Shown piece after piece: positions 33,160 through 41,437 of a stretch of DNA of 42,027 nt (positions are counted from its first letter, which is position 1; every line of letters begins with the position of its first letter). The position numbers and the translations under genes were made by a program. The stretch lies in the NCBI GenBank assembly GCA_017512555.1, contig JAFWFE010000100.1:1-42027 (forward strand). Direction: 5' to 3'. The notes below the pieces were generated by a model that had not been told where the DNA came from, did not search any database, and saw nothing but the letters and a program-made list of their open reading frames with translations. The DNA comes from Solobacterium sp. Lineage in GTDB: Bacteria; Bacillota_I; Bacilli_A; Erysipelotrichales; Erysipelotrichaceae.

Positions 33160-33729
33160 ATGCAGGGATTTAAAGAAAAAGGAAGAGTCAACACACAGGA
33201 TACGGCAGCAATCGCAGTCGAAACAGCGATCCGGTACAACACGGATATTGTGGCAGCCTCCAACACAGGCTATACCATTGACGCACTTCTGGAAGAGAAA
33301 AAGAAACAGAAGTATACCGGTACGATCATTCATGTGACACATGCGCAGGGATTTGTGAAGAAAGATGAAAATGAACTCAGTGAGGAAAAACGTCAGGAAT
33401 TGCTGGAACAGGGAGTAAAGGTCGTTACTTCCGGACATGCGCTGAGCGGTACGGAACGTGGAATCAGTTCTGTGTTCAAAGGCGCATATCCGGTGGAAAT
33501 TATGGCGCATACATTGCGGATGTTCGGGGCTGGTGTAAAAGTATGCGTAGAGTGTGCTTTGATGGCAGCGGATAACGGCGCAGTCTCTGTCAGCCGTCCG
33601 GTTGTCTGTGTCGGCGGAACCGGCGGTGGTGCAGATACGGTATGTGTGATTACACCGTCTTATTCCGCAAAGGTATTTGAACTGAAGATCAATGAAATCG
33701 TCTGTAAGCCTTTATTGATTGAAGGATAG
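33160..33729 (+). CDS. stand-alone pyruvate-kinase C-terminal-like domain
   Basis: This 189-residue protein resembles the alpha/beta C-terminal domain of pyruvate kinase without the catalytic barrel (COG1751-like): NTQDTAAIAVETAIRYNTDIVAASNTGYT, IIHVTHAQGFVKKDENELSE, VVTSGHALSGTERGISSVF, and PVVCVGGTGGGADTVCVITP. In pyruvate kinase this domain binds allosteric effectors; the free-standing family has no assigned activity. AGGAG precedes the ATG. Its last codons are part of a duplicated 11-bp sequence. Confidence 0.82.
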   Translation: MQGFKEKGRVNTQDTAAIAVETAIRYNTDIVAASNTGYTIDALLEEKKKQKYTGTIIHVTHAQGFVKKDENELSEEKRQELLEQGVKVVTSGHALSGTERGISSVFKGAYPVEIMAHTLRMFGAGVKVCVECALMAADNGAVSVSRPVVCVGGTGGGADTVCVITPSYSAKVFELKINEIVCKPLLIEG

Positions 33730-33735
33730 CGTTTG

Positions 33736-33758
33736 AAGGATAGCGGTACGCTATCCTT
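33736..33758 (+). terminator. intercistronic hairpin with duplicated left arm
   Basis: AAGGATAGCG (33736-33745), loop GTA, and CGCTATCCTT (33749-33758) form a perfect 10-bp stem. GAAGGATAGCG also occurs at 33721-33731 over the stop codon of the preceding gene, so the right arm could pair with either copy. There is only a short T-stretch after it. Confidence 0.55.
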
Positions 33759-33783
33759 TCATCATAGAGAAAAGGAGTAGATT

Positions 33784-35010
33784 ATGAAAACGGAACACAT
33801 TCAAAAGATTATTGATGACCTGGGACATATCCGTGTCAGCGCAACGAAAGAAGAAAAATATACGGCAGAGTATCTGGCAGAAGAATGCCGTGCCATGGGA
33901 CTGGAAGCCAGGGTAGAAACCTTTGAAGTACCTGTCACAACGATCCATGAAGCACATCTTTACGCAGATGGGAAAGAAGTTCCCTGCCGTGGTTATGAAC
34001 TGTGCGGCAGCGGTTCTGTGGAAGCACCCCTGGTATATCTTCCGGCTGTAGACGCGGCAGGTCTGACCAAGGTCAAGGATAAGATTGTACTCATTGATAC
34101 CACAGTTACCTACTTTGCGTACCATGATCTTCTGGATCACGGGGCAGTGGGTATTATTACCTATGACGGTGATGTGAAATACCAGGATCATGATATTGAT
34201 CTGCGTGAACTCCGTGACTATGTGTGTAACGGACGCAAGGTATTGTGCGTGAACATCAATGCCAAGGACGCCGTGGAACTGGTGAAAGTTCTTCCGGTGA
34301 TCCGTATTGAGATCTCCCAGACAGAAGGAAAAGGATATTCCTACAATACCATCGCGGAGATTCCCGGAGAGACCGATCAGTGGATCGCTGTTTCAGCACA
34401 CCTGGATTCCCGCCCGACAGCACCCGGTGTCTACGACAATCTGACCGGATGTATCGGTGTATTGAGTATTCTGGAGAAACTGAAGGAAAGCGCTCCTAAC
34501 CGTTATGGTATACGTGCTTGTTTTGTGGGTAGTGAAGAAAGAGGTCTGCTGGGATCGAAGGCATATGTCAGAGATCATGCGGATAAACTGGATAAGATCA
34601 TCTTCAATGTCAATATCGATATGATCGGCGCAATCATGGGCAGACTGATGTGTGCCTGCAGTTGTGAAGACGCGATGATCGGTTATATCCGGAATTACGC
34701 GAATGATGTCGGTGTCAGTATCCAGGTTATGCCCAGAGCCATATCCAGTGACAGTTCGGCATTTGCGGATAATGGTGTACCTGCGCTGTCGTTCGGAAAG
34801 ATGGCTCCGCGGTCACAGGCAGTGATTCACAGCCGTTACGATGACGGAAGTACAGTATCCGCAAAACAAATCAAGGAAGATGCGGAATTCATTTCCTCTG
34901 TTGTAAAAAAACTGGCCAATGCCGTGGTATTCCCGGTACGCAGAGTGATCCCGGACAAGATCAAGAAACAGCTGGATGAATACTTCTCCAGAAAACGGAA
35001 AGAGGAGTAA
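33784..35010 (+). CDS. M28 family zinc peptidase
   Basis: This protein has 408 residues. An N-terminal helical part, then a PA-like insert (about residues 75-160, LVYLPAVDAAGLTKVKDKIVLIDTT...HGAVGIITYDG) and a C-terminal M28 catalytic domain: VSAHLDSRPTAPGVYDNLTG with metal ligands His206 and Asp218, VGSEERGLLGS with the catalytic Glu pair, NVNIDMIG, and AVIHSRYDD with the last His. No signal peptide is visible, so it acts in the cytoplasm, probably as an aminopeptidase. AAAAGGAG precedes the ATG. It is followed at once by the UPF0158-GNAT gene. Confidence 0.88.
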   Translation: MKTEHIQKIIDDLGHIRVSATKEEKYTAEYLAEECRAMGLEARVETFEVPVTTIHEAHLYADGKEVPCRGYELCGSGSVEAPLVYLPAVDAAGLTKVKDKIVLIDTTVTYFAYHDLLDHGAVGIITYDGDVKYQDHDIDLRELRDYVCNGRKVLCVNINAKDAVELVKVLPVIRIEISQTEGKGYSYNTIAEIPGETDQWIAVSAHLDSRPTAPGVYDNLTGCIGVLSILEKLKESAPNRYGIRACFVGSEERGLLGSKAYVRDHADKLDKIIFNVNIDMIGAIMGRLMCACSCEDAMIGYIRNYANDVGVSIQVMPRAISSDSSAFADNGVPALSFGKMAPRSQAVIHSRYDDGSTVSAKQIKEDAEFISSVVKKLANAVVFPVRRVIPDKIKKQLDEYFSRKRKEE

Positions 35011-35011
35011 T

Positions 35012-35962
35012 ATGCCGTTTGTGAATCTCGAAGATATCGTCAACGCGATCTACGAAGTACAGAGTGATACCCAGATCTATTACTACATCCCGGGTGAACG
35101 TCTGGTCTATGTCAAAAACGAAGTCTGTAATGATCCGGAGTTTCCCCGTACATTTGACGTGGAGGATTATGCCGGTGATCTGATTGCCTTACCGGATCAG
35201 TATGAACGTCAGGATTACCGTATGATGCAGGATTTCATCGATGAGAAAGCGGATGACCAAGCCGCAGACTGGCTGACAAACGCAATACGCGGGAAAGGCG
35301 CATTCCACCGGTTTAAGGTTACTCTGGAACGTTTTGATTTACTGGATGACTGGTATGACTACCAGGAAAGAAGATACCGTGAACTGGCGGTATCCTGGTG
35401 TGAAGAGTATGGTCTGGAGTATGATACATCCTTTGTGATCAAGGACGAGGAAGAAGATGAAGAAATTGTCATGCCGGGGAATAAGGTACCTGCGCATATC
35501 CTCGCAATCGGCCGGAACAATGTCCAGAATCTGGTGTTTATGCGTACAGCGTACAGCGAAGAACTACATCGTCTGAATCCGGATATTCTTGTGGTTGATG
35601 AAGAAGACAGTATGGATCTTCTGGAAACGTATCTGGATGATAACGCGCAGATCTATGCAGTCAGTGATCACGGCTTGTTTACGGGGTATATCGTTTGTAA
35701 GGAAGAAAAAGAAAACGTGGAGATCCTTGAACTCTATGTCCGCAAAGAATACCGGCGTAAGGGTCTGGGAAGTATGCTGCTGAAGAAAGCAGAAGAACTG
35801 GGTACGATCTATCCGCGTGTATTCCCTGCGCATGATGTAATGCTGGCATTCCTGAAAGCAAACGGATATACCACACTTCGAAACATTGAGTTAAGCAAAC
35901 CGGAACAACCCTCAGACAAACAACCCGCATATAAAATCGGCAAACAGGAGTTTACGGATTGA
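35012..35962 (+). CDS. UPF0158-GNAT fusion protein
   Basis: This 316-residue protein starts at ATG 35012, one base after the M28 stop, with AGAGGAG inside the preceding codons. Residues 1-145 match UPF0158 (NLEDIVNAIYEVQ, YYYIPGERLVYV, WLTNAIRGKGAFHRFKVTLERFDLLDDWYDY). Residues of about 205-300 are a GNAT acetyltransferase domain: GYIVCKEEKENVEILELYVRKEYRRKGLGSMLLKKAEEL with the RRKGLG acetyl-CoA loop, then FLKANGYT. The first part has unknown function; the second should acetylate an amine. I read the linkage as a natural fusion because one frame runs through both. Confidence 0.85.
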   Translation: MPFVNLEDIVNAIYEVQSDTQIYYYIPGERLVYVKNEVCNDPEFPRTFDVEDYAGDLIALPDQYERQDYRMMQDFIDEKADDQAADWLTNAIRGKGAFHRFKVTLERFDLLDDWYDYQERRYRELAVSWCEEYGLEYDTSFVIKDEEEDEEIVMPGNKVPAHILAIGRNNVQNLVFMRTAYSEELHRLNPDILVVDEEDSMDLLETYLDDNAQIYAVSDHGLFTGYIVCKEEKENVEILELYVRKEYRRKGLGSMLLKKAEELGTIYPRVFPAHDVMLAFLKANGYTTLRNIELSKPEQPSDKQPAYKIGKQEFTD

Positions 35963-35978
35963 CGAAAGGAAGAAGTAT

Positions 35979-36965
35979 ATGTTGTATCAGAAACTGGGAA
36001 AAACGGATATTGAAGTCAGCCGGATTGCTTTCGGCGCATGGGGGATCGGCGGAGGAAATGTCTGGAGTGATCTTACCGTGGACGCGGCACATGTTGGTGA
36101 ATTGCTGGACCAGGCATCCGACCTGGGAATCAACTATGTGGATACAGCTCCGGTATACGGGATAGGCACAAGTGAGAAGATCCTTGGCAAGGCTCTGAAA
36201 GGACGCAGGGAACGCTTTATCGTACAGACGAAGTGCAGTCTGAACTGGCGGAATGAAGGCGGACAGTTTGAATATGAGCGTGATGGTTATATCGTGAACA
36301 GGGATCATCGCGCACAGGCAATACGTAAAGATACAGAAGAATCTCTCTTGAGAATGGAACTGGATCATATTGATGTGCTGGTGGTTCACCGGGTATCCTC
36401 CGTGGTTCCTGTACAGGAAACCATGGAAGAACTGCAGAAACTGATCAAGGAAGGAAAGATCCGTGCTGTTATGTTGTCGAACAGTACACCGTCAGACTTC
36501 AGGGAATACTCCAGGTTTGGAATCGTCGCCGGCGTACAGGAAAAATTCAGTCTCCTGAATGACGCTAAAAGAGAGTATTTTGAGACTTGTGGTACGTATG
36601 ACGCGGTATTCCAGGTGTATGGTTCTCTGGAGGAAGGCATCCTGGCAGGGACAAAAGTACTGAATTCGGTATACGGTGAAGGGGATATCCGCTCAAAGTC
36701 AAAGTGGATGAAAGAACCTTACCGTACAGGCTTACTGCAGATGAAGGAAAAACTGGATCCTCTGTGTGAGAAGTATTCCTGTTCCTATGCGAATCTGGTT
36801 CAGGCATGGACTTTGGCTCAGAATGATAAGATCAATCTGCTTACCGGTTTCCGCCACAAGGAGACCATGAACGATACCTGTAAAGTACTGGATCTCTGTG
36901 TAGATAAAGAAGATCTGGAGTATATGACAAAATGTCGTGATGACGTCAGGGAGTTAACACTATGA
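35979..36965 (+). CDS. aldo/keto reductase
   Basis: This 328-residue NAD(P)H-dependent oxidoreductase of the AKR superfamily has KLGKTDIEVSRIAFGAWGIGGGN at the N-terminus, NYVDTAPVYGIGTSEKILG with the catalytic Asp and Tyr, FIVQTKCSL with the Lys, HIDVLVVHRVS with the His, and a C-terminal QAWTLAQNDKINLLTGFR cofactor region. It reduces aldehydes or ketones, often sugar-derived. AAAGGAAG precedes the ATG. It starts a five-gene run in which the next gene overlaps by 4 bases. Confidence 0.92.
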   Translation: MLYQKLGKTDIEVSRIAFGAWGIGGGNVWSDLTVDAAHVGELLDQASDLGINYVDTAPVYGIGTSEKILGKALKGRRERFIVQTKCSLNWRNEGGQFEYERDGYIVNRDHRAQAIRKDTEESLLRMELDHIDVLVVHRVSSVVPVQETMEELQKLIKEGKIRAVMLSNSTPSDFREYSRFGIVAGVQEKFSLLNDAKREYFETCGTYDAVFQVYGSLEEGILAGTKVLNSVYGEGDIRSKSKWMKEPYRTGLLQMKEKLDPLCEKYSCSYANLVQAWTLAQNDKINLLTGFRHKETMNDTCKVLDLCVDKEDLEYMTKCRDDVRELTL

Positions 36966-37831
36966 GCTGGACACGTATGGACAGACGCTGGTCGGTATTG
37001 ACCAAAGAAGAAGTACAGATGCTTGCGGACAGAAGTACAAGAGAACACTATACGCAGGCTATGGGGTGGCTTAAAGGTGAGTATGCGCCGGAGAATACAG
37101 GGGAATTGTACGGCAAACATATCACTGTACTATTTGACGAAGAAACGATCCTCTATGAATTCTGGGAGAGTAACCATCTGCGGTGGCATGACGGCAAAGA
37201 GTGGCATGAAGAGTACTATGAGGCAGTGAACGCCCCGGATGAGAATGATATGTACTTTGTGCAGTATTATCTGCATGGCTCAGTTCCTCCTTCTGCGCAT
37301 ACACTGATCCTGGATTTCTCCAATGGACTGGTAACATTATGCAGAGCGCAGATCGGTGTACCTGCATCCCCTGTGGAAGTACAGAGAAAGTTTTCTTTCG
37401 GTATCATGGGAGGTTATCCGGATCATGATGAGAGACATCACTTTACGGAAGATCTTGTCGGTACAGCGATTGAGTGGACCTATACCACTCATGCGCAGGG
37501 GAATGTCAGCGGTAAGATCAAGCATATTTATTCTTCTCCGCTGTACTATACCTATGAACTGGTGACGAAAGACCAGAAGACGTGGATGGGGGCCAATCCC
37601 GCGGACTATGTGAAGATTAACGATCATATGTATGTCTTCTCGTTTGTGGAAGAGAGACAGACAGGTTCCCAGGGATTATTCCTCATCAACATGAATACTC
37701 TTCATGATGTAGGTTCTTTCTTCAGTATTGGTGTATACGGACTGCAGTGCGGTGTTACCGGTGCTGTAGGCAGAAAGGTATCTCCGTTTGGCTGGGAAGT
37801 CTGTGAAGAGAGAAAGTCACCGAAGTTCTGA
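36962..37831 (+). CDS. MoaF-like (calycin-type) protein
   Basis: This 289-residue protein resembles MoaF (PF10703 N-domain plus C-domain): GELYGKHITVLFDEETILYEF with DGKEWHEEYYEA and a barrel of strands in the first half, then GNVSGKIKHIYSSPLYYTYELVT and YVFSFVEERQTGSQGLFLINMNTLHDVGSFFSIG in the second. MoaF was named for a link to molybdenum-enzyme synthesis, but its reaction is unknown, and no moa or molybdenum gene is in the window. It overlaps the aldo/keto reductase by ATGA, so a role with that enzyme, perhaps binding a small hydrophobic molecule in a lipocalin-like cup, is my inference. Confidence 0.8.
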   Translation: MSWTRMDRRWSVLTKEEVQMLADRSTREHYTQAMGWLKGEYAPENTGELYGKHITVLFDEETILYEFWESNHLRWHDGKEWHEEYYEAVNAPDENDMYFVQYYLHGSVPPSAHTLILDFSNGLVTLCRAQIGVPASPVEVQRKFSFGIMGGYPDHDERHHFTEDLVGTAIEWTYTTHAQGNVSGKIKHIYSSPLYYTYELVTKDQKTWMGANPADYVKINDHMYVFSFVEERQTGSQGLFLINMNTLHDVGSFFSIGVYGLQCGVTGAVGRKVSPFGWEVCEERKSPKF

Positions 37832-37851
37832 CATGGAAAGAGGGAATTGAC

Positions 37852-38346
37852 ATGAATGAAATCTATCATCGCGTAAGTATTCGTAAATATGAAGACAGAC
37901 CTGTGGAAGAAGAGAAGATCCTGCAGATCCTGAAAGCTGCCATGCAGGCACCATCGACAGCGAACCAGCAGCCCTGGGAGTTTTACGTGGTAACCAACAA
38001 GGAAACGATCATCAAGTTAAGTGAAGCTTCCGGACCGGCCAAATGCGCGGCAGGGGCACCGGTAGTGATCGTCCCTGCATATCGTACAGATGTAAGGCTT
38101 CCGGCATGGGCACAGATCGATTTATCCATAGCTATGGAGAATATGTGGCTGGAAACGGATTCGATCGGTCTTGGAGGTGTCTGGCTCGGGATAGCACCTT
38201 CGGAAGAACGTATGAAGAGAATCGAAGAAATCATCGGTATGCCGGAAGGTATCCGCGCGTTTGCGTTGTTTGCGGTAGGATATCCGGCAGAGACAAAGGA
38301 ACAACAGGACCGCTTCAACCCGGAGCGTATCCACTATGTGAAATGA
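37852..38346 (+). CDS. nitroreductase family protein
   Basis: This 164-residue FMN-dependent oxidoreductase opens with the family pattern IYHRVSIRKYEDRPVEEEKI (Arg and Ser binding FMN), then AAMQAPSTANQQPWEFYVV, IDLSIAMENMWLETDSIGLGGVWLG, and a C-terminal FALFAVGYPAE. The length is at the short end of the family but complete in motifs. It uses NAD(P)H to reduce quinones, nitro compounds or flavins. It lies 21 bases after the MoaF-like gene and 2 bases before the lactonase. Confidence 0.9.
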   Translation: MNEIYHRVSIRKYEDRPVEEEKILQILKAAMQAPSTANQQPWEFYVVTNKETIIKLSEASGPAKCAAGAPVVIVPAYRTDVRLPAWAQIDLSIAMENMWLETDSIGLGGVWLGIAPSEERMKRIEEIIGMPEGIRAFALFAVGYPAETKEQQDRFNPERIHYVK

Positions 38347-38347
38347 T

Positions 38348-39493
38348 ATGAAAGAATTTGCGTATATTGGAAAATGGGGTTTTCAGCCGGCAGAAGACGG
38401 ATACGGTATTGAAGCGTATGAAGTAACTGACGGTGTATTTCATCGTATCGGCAGGTATTATCCGCAGATCCATGTCGGGTATGCGGTGATTGAACCGGAG
38501 AAGAAGATTCTATACTGTGTGGATGAAAACAAGAATCAGCCTGAGTTTGTCCGCGGAGGCGGCGGTAAGGTCTACGCCCTGAAGATACAGGAAGACGGGT
38601 CTCTGACCGAGATCAATCATAAATTTTCTTTTGGCAATCTTGCCAGTTACTGCGCGTTAAGCACAAAGAAAGACTATCTGATCGTAACCAACCACGGAGG
38701 TGGTGATCCGGTACTGCAGATTACGAAAGATGAGGCCGGAAAGTACCAGATTGAGATGTCTGAGAGTGTGTCTTCTACGGTGTTATATCCGCTGGTAGAA
38801 GACGGTTCTATCCAGTCCCCTTCGTATATTTATGATCATAACCTGCATCGCCGTGACGGGGAAACCAGGGTACCGCATCTGCACTCCGTAGTCAAAGCAC
38901 CGGGAAAAGATCTGTTCGCTGTCTGCAACAAGGGGAATGATCGGGTATATCTCTTCGGCATACAGGAAGATAAACTCGTTGTGAAGGCAATCCACGAAGG
39001 TGAGCAGAACTCCGCACCGAGGTATGGTTGTTTCCATCCGTATCTTCCGTATTATTACTACAATGAAGAGTTAAAGCCATATATCAATGTGCTGAAGTAT
39101 GACGATGAATCTCTGACTTCCGTGCAGAGAGTTCCTTCCATGACACCGGAAGAGATGGAGAAGAACGGAGCCAGTGCTTCCGACCTCTCAATTACTTCTG
39201 ACGGCAAGCATCTGTATCATGTACAGCGTTTCAGCAATCTCGTCAGTGTGTTTGACGTGGACGACCAGGGGATGTTAAGTCTCAAGCAGGAGATGCATTT
39301 TGAAGGAACGGACAACCGCGGGGCAGGGGCACGCTGTCTGCGTATCTCCCCGGATGAAAAGCACTTGTATGTCTGCGTCGTAGCGGACGGGAAGGTTTGG
39401 AAATATCCGATTCTTGAGGATGGTACGCTGGCACAGAGCACAGACACCATCGAGACCGCTTATGCTGCAAACATCAACTTCTTCGGAGAGTAA
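38348..39493 (+). CDS. lactonase, 7-bladed beta-propeller family
   Basis: This 381-residue protein matches the Pgl-type lactonase family (PF10282): IGKWGFQPAEDGYGIEAYEV, PEKKILYCVDE, HNLHRRDGETRVPHLHSVV, DLFAVCNKGNDRVYLFGI, PRYGCFHPYLPYYYYNEE, SDLSITSDGKHLYHVQRFSNLVSVFDV and CLRISPDEKHLYVC are successive propeller blades. Such enzymes hydrolyse 6-phosphogluconolactone or other sugar lactones. The 6-phosphogluconate dehydrogenase gene is 18 kb upstream in another operon, so a shared pathway is possible. Only one base separates it from the nitroreductase stop; the ribosome site is inside that gene and weak. Confidence 0.87.
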   Translation: MKEFAYIGKWGFQPAEDGYGIEAYEVTDGVFHRIGRYYPQIHVGYAVIEPEKKILYCVDENKNQPEFVRGGGGKVYALKIQEDGSLTEINHKFSFGNLASYCALSTKKDYLIVTNHGGGDPVLQITKDEAGKYQIEMSESVSSTVLYPLVEDGSIQSPSYIYDHNLHRRDGETRVPHLHSVVKAPGKDLFAVCNKGNDRVYLFGIQEDKLVVKAIHEGEQNSAPRYGCFHPYLPYYYYNEELKPYINVLKYDDESLTSVQRVPSMTPEEMEKNGASASDLSITSDGKHLYHVQRFSNLVSVFDVDDQGMLSLKQEMHFEGTDNRGAGARCLRISPDEKHLYVCVVADGKVWKYPILEDGTLAQSTDTIETAYAANINFFGE

Positions 39494-39496
39494 GAG

Positions 39497-40300
39497 ATGA
39501 AATACAAAATAGATCATGATCTGCATATTCATTCCTATCTGTCCACATGTTCCGGTGATCCTGATCAGAACCCGGAGAATCTTCTCCGTCTTGCGGAAAG
39601 AGATGGTTTGTCGGTTTTGTGTCTGACGGATCATTTCTGGGACAGTGATATGCCAGGCGCTTCGGAGTGGTATCAACCACAGAACTATAAACATGTATCT
39701 CAGATCCTGCCTTTACCGCAATCTGAGAGTGTTAAGTTCTGGTTTGGCTGTGAGACAGACCTGGATAAACATATGCGTCTGGGTATAAGTAAAGAACGTA
39801 TAAACCGGTTTGATTTTGTGATCATACCTACGACTCACCTCCATATGCCGGATAATATCGATGTGGCAGACCGCACACTGGGAGGACGCGCACAGAAGTA
39901 TGCGGAGCGTCTGGATGGTGTATTGGACATGGATCTCCCGTTTCACAAGATTGGTATAGCGCATCTGACAACACATTTGATTGCGCCGGATCATTTTGAG
40001 GATCATTTGAAAGTCCTGGAGATGATCACGGATGATACTTTCCGCAGATTGTTTGAAAAGGCAGCGCAGAAAGGCCCGGGTATTGAACTGAACTTCCATG
40101 TGTCAGCGTATACTCCGCAGCAGCAGGAAGTTATTCTGCGTCCGTACAGGATTGCGAAAGAATGTGGCTGTAAGTTCTACTTCGGCAGTGACGCTCATCA
40201 TCCGTCTTCTCTGGATGACCGTTTGGAGAACTTCACAAAGATCCGGGATGTTCTGGAACTGGAAGAATCTGACAGGTTTGATCCATTTATTGCAAAGTAG
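39497..40300 (+). CDS. PHP-domain phosphoesterase
   Basis: This 267-residue metal-dependent phosphoesterase is of the PHP family (histidinol-phosphatase-like). DHDLHIHSYLSTCSGD gives His10 and His12 of the metal centre; LCLTDHFWD, FGCETDLD, IIPTTHLHM, KIGIAHLTTH and YFGSDAHHPSS supply the other ligands in family order. The likely reaction is hydrolysis of a phosphate ester; histidinol phosphate is one possibility, but no his genes are near. GAGTAAGAG precedes the ATG, 3 bases after the lactonase stop. The promoter of ssrA overlaps its last codons. Confidence 0.87.
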   Translation: MKYKIDHDLHIHSYLSTCSGDPDQNPENLLRLAERDGLSVLCLTDHFWDSDMPGASEWYQPQNYKHVSQILPLPQSESVKFWFGCETDLDKHMRLGISKERINRFDFVIIPTTHLHMPDNIDVADRTLGGRAQKYAERLDGVLDMDLPFHKIGIAHLTTHLIAPDHFEDHLKVLEMITDDTFRRLFEKAAQKGPGIELNFHVSAYTPQQQEVILRPYRIAKECGCKFYFGSDAHHPSSLDDRLENFTKIRDVLELEESDRFDPFIAK

Positions 40301-40318
40301 TTCCATCAGTGGTATATT
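40290..40318 (+). promoter_or_regulatory. promoter of ssrA
   Basis: TTGCAA (40290-40295), a 17-base spacer and TATATT (40313-40318). The -35 lies in the last codons of the PHP gene. The transcript would begin near 40325, giving an 18-base leader before mature tmRNA. Confidence 0.65.
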
Positions 40319-40322
40319 ATGT

Positions 40323-40340
40323 AACACACCTCGGTGTGTT
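40323..40340 (+). other. hairpin in the ssrA 5' leader
   Basis: AACACAC and GTGTGTT pair around CTCG two bases before the mature tmRNA 5' end. No T-run follows. It may guide RNase P processing, or attenuate read-through from the PHP operon. Confidence 0.45.
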
Positions 40341-40342
40341 AT

Positions 40343-40698
40343 GGGGATGTAAAGGTTTCGACAGGTTTACGTTTGATTCAGGCGGCAGTGGAGTGGTGTC
40401 CTAAACACCAGTTAAATTTAAACGCTAACAGAAACAATAGTTTCGCATTCGCTGCTTAAGGATACTAGAGGTATCGCAGCGACCCGGTTCTTGAATTGTC
40501 ATTTGTCATTAACTGCGTAATTTAAATGAATAAGGTGAATTCCAGCCTGGGGAAGGATCCTGACACTCTTACAGGCAAATTCAATACACGGATTGTCTTC
40601 TCTCATGTGTATTGTCTTATAAAGCAGGAGACTAAACTGTAGATGCCGGAATGTGGGGCGATTCTTGGACAGGGGTTCGACTCCCCTCATCTCCACCA
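40343..40698 (+). ncRNA. ssrA: transfer-messenger RNA
   Basis: The 5' end GGGGATGTAAAGGTTTCGAC and the 3' end with the T-arm AGGGGTTCGACTCCCCT are tmRNA hallmarks. GGGGATG (40343-40349) pairs with CATCTCC (40688-40694) to form the acceptor stem, followed by ACCA encoded at 40695-40698. The tag frame runs from GCT 40424 to TAA 40457-40459 and reads ANRNNSFAFAA, ending in a hydrophobic-AA degron that ClpXP recognises. The RNA frees stalled ribosomes together with SmpB. It is one-piece and about 356 nt, a normal length. A terminator follows at 40802. Confidence 0.95.
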
Positions 40699-40739
40699 AG
40701 AACAACAGACAGGACTTGTTCCGGGGCACATCCGATTAT

Positions 40740-41437
40740 CCTCCAGGGGTAAACGGAATTATCCTGTGAACACAACTGTGATCAATACCAAAGTAACGAT
40801 GAAGACTTCGCAAATGCGAGGTCTTTTTCGTTTTATCGAAGGTCTCATCCCAGATCAAATCCATGGTCAATCCGAGGGTGGGTCGCTCCCTGCGGTCGCT
40901 TCCATAATCACATCCAGGATCAACTCCACGGTAACTGTGATCGACGGGATAATCCTATGATTAACTCCCGGATCAATCCCGTAATAACACAGCGCGCACG
41001 ACCGCAAGAGAACCCCAGAGTCAATCCGTTGGTTTGAACCAGGGAGTAAACCAGAATGCACAGAAATCGCTCGAAAGCGGCTTAAAATCGCCCTTTTCAG
41101 GCATTCTCGCAAGCAGTTCCGGTGGTCAACTCCAGGGTTAAATCAAGGATCAATTCCCTGATCAGAGATGTGATCCCAGAGTTAATCCCAGGGTCAAACC
41201 CGAGATCAAACCAGTGATTGCGAGGCGCAGGCTGCGGTTACTTCCAGGATCAATTCCAGGATGAAACCGTTGACCGGAGGGTTATTCCCAGGGTTAATTC
41301 CAGGAGAAAACCAGCAGAGAAAGAACGATGAAATGACCTCAGAAATAATCCCGGAATTTTATCCGAAAGAATGAACCAGAGATGTGATCCCAGGGGTGAA
41401 CCAAGAAGTGAACCAAGAGGATAAAAAGGTTTGCCCC
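40740..41437. repeat. degenerate 12-bp-phased repeat array
   Basis: Imperfect copies of AGGRTYAAYYCC recur about every 12 bases, for example starting at 40852, 40863 and 40875; 41134 and 41146; 41178, 41190 and 41202; 41246 and 41258; 41278, 41290 and 41302. They are interrupted by GC-richer inserts, such as GGTCGCTCCC and GGTCGCTTCC near 40881-40904 and an AGAATGC/GCATTCT inverted repeat at 41053-41107. The copies are too divergent for a simple minisatellite, and no ribosome site or long frame covers them. Twelve bases equal four codons, and minus-strand stretches read like PGIN repeats, so a decayed coding repeat is conceivable. Confidence 0.6.
40802..40829 (+). terminator. ssrA terminator
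   Basis: AAGACTTCGC, loop AAAT, then GCGAGGTCTT with one G-U pair, followed by a TTTTT run. It lies 100 bases after the mature ssrA end. Almost the same hairpin recurs at 41560. Confidence 0.8.

Noticed and set aside
40499..40960. Open frames overlapping ssrA on both strands
   Set aside because: tmRNA accounts for the sequence; MRGVEPL-like translations are a familiar artefact of the strand opposite to tRNA-like 3' ends.
40867..41112. An 81-codon minus-strand frame in the repeat array
   Set aside because: It has no ribosome site and its sequence simply reflects the 12-bp repeat. It is kept only as a hint that the repeats could once have been coding.
40740..41437. CRISPR array
   Set aside because: The repeated word is short, highly variable and spaced by about 12 bases, with no constant repeats, no unique spacers of 25-40 bases and no cas genes in the window.
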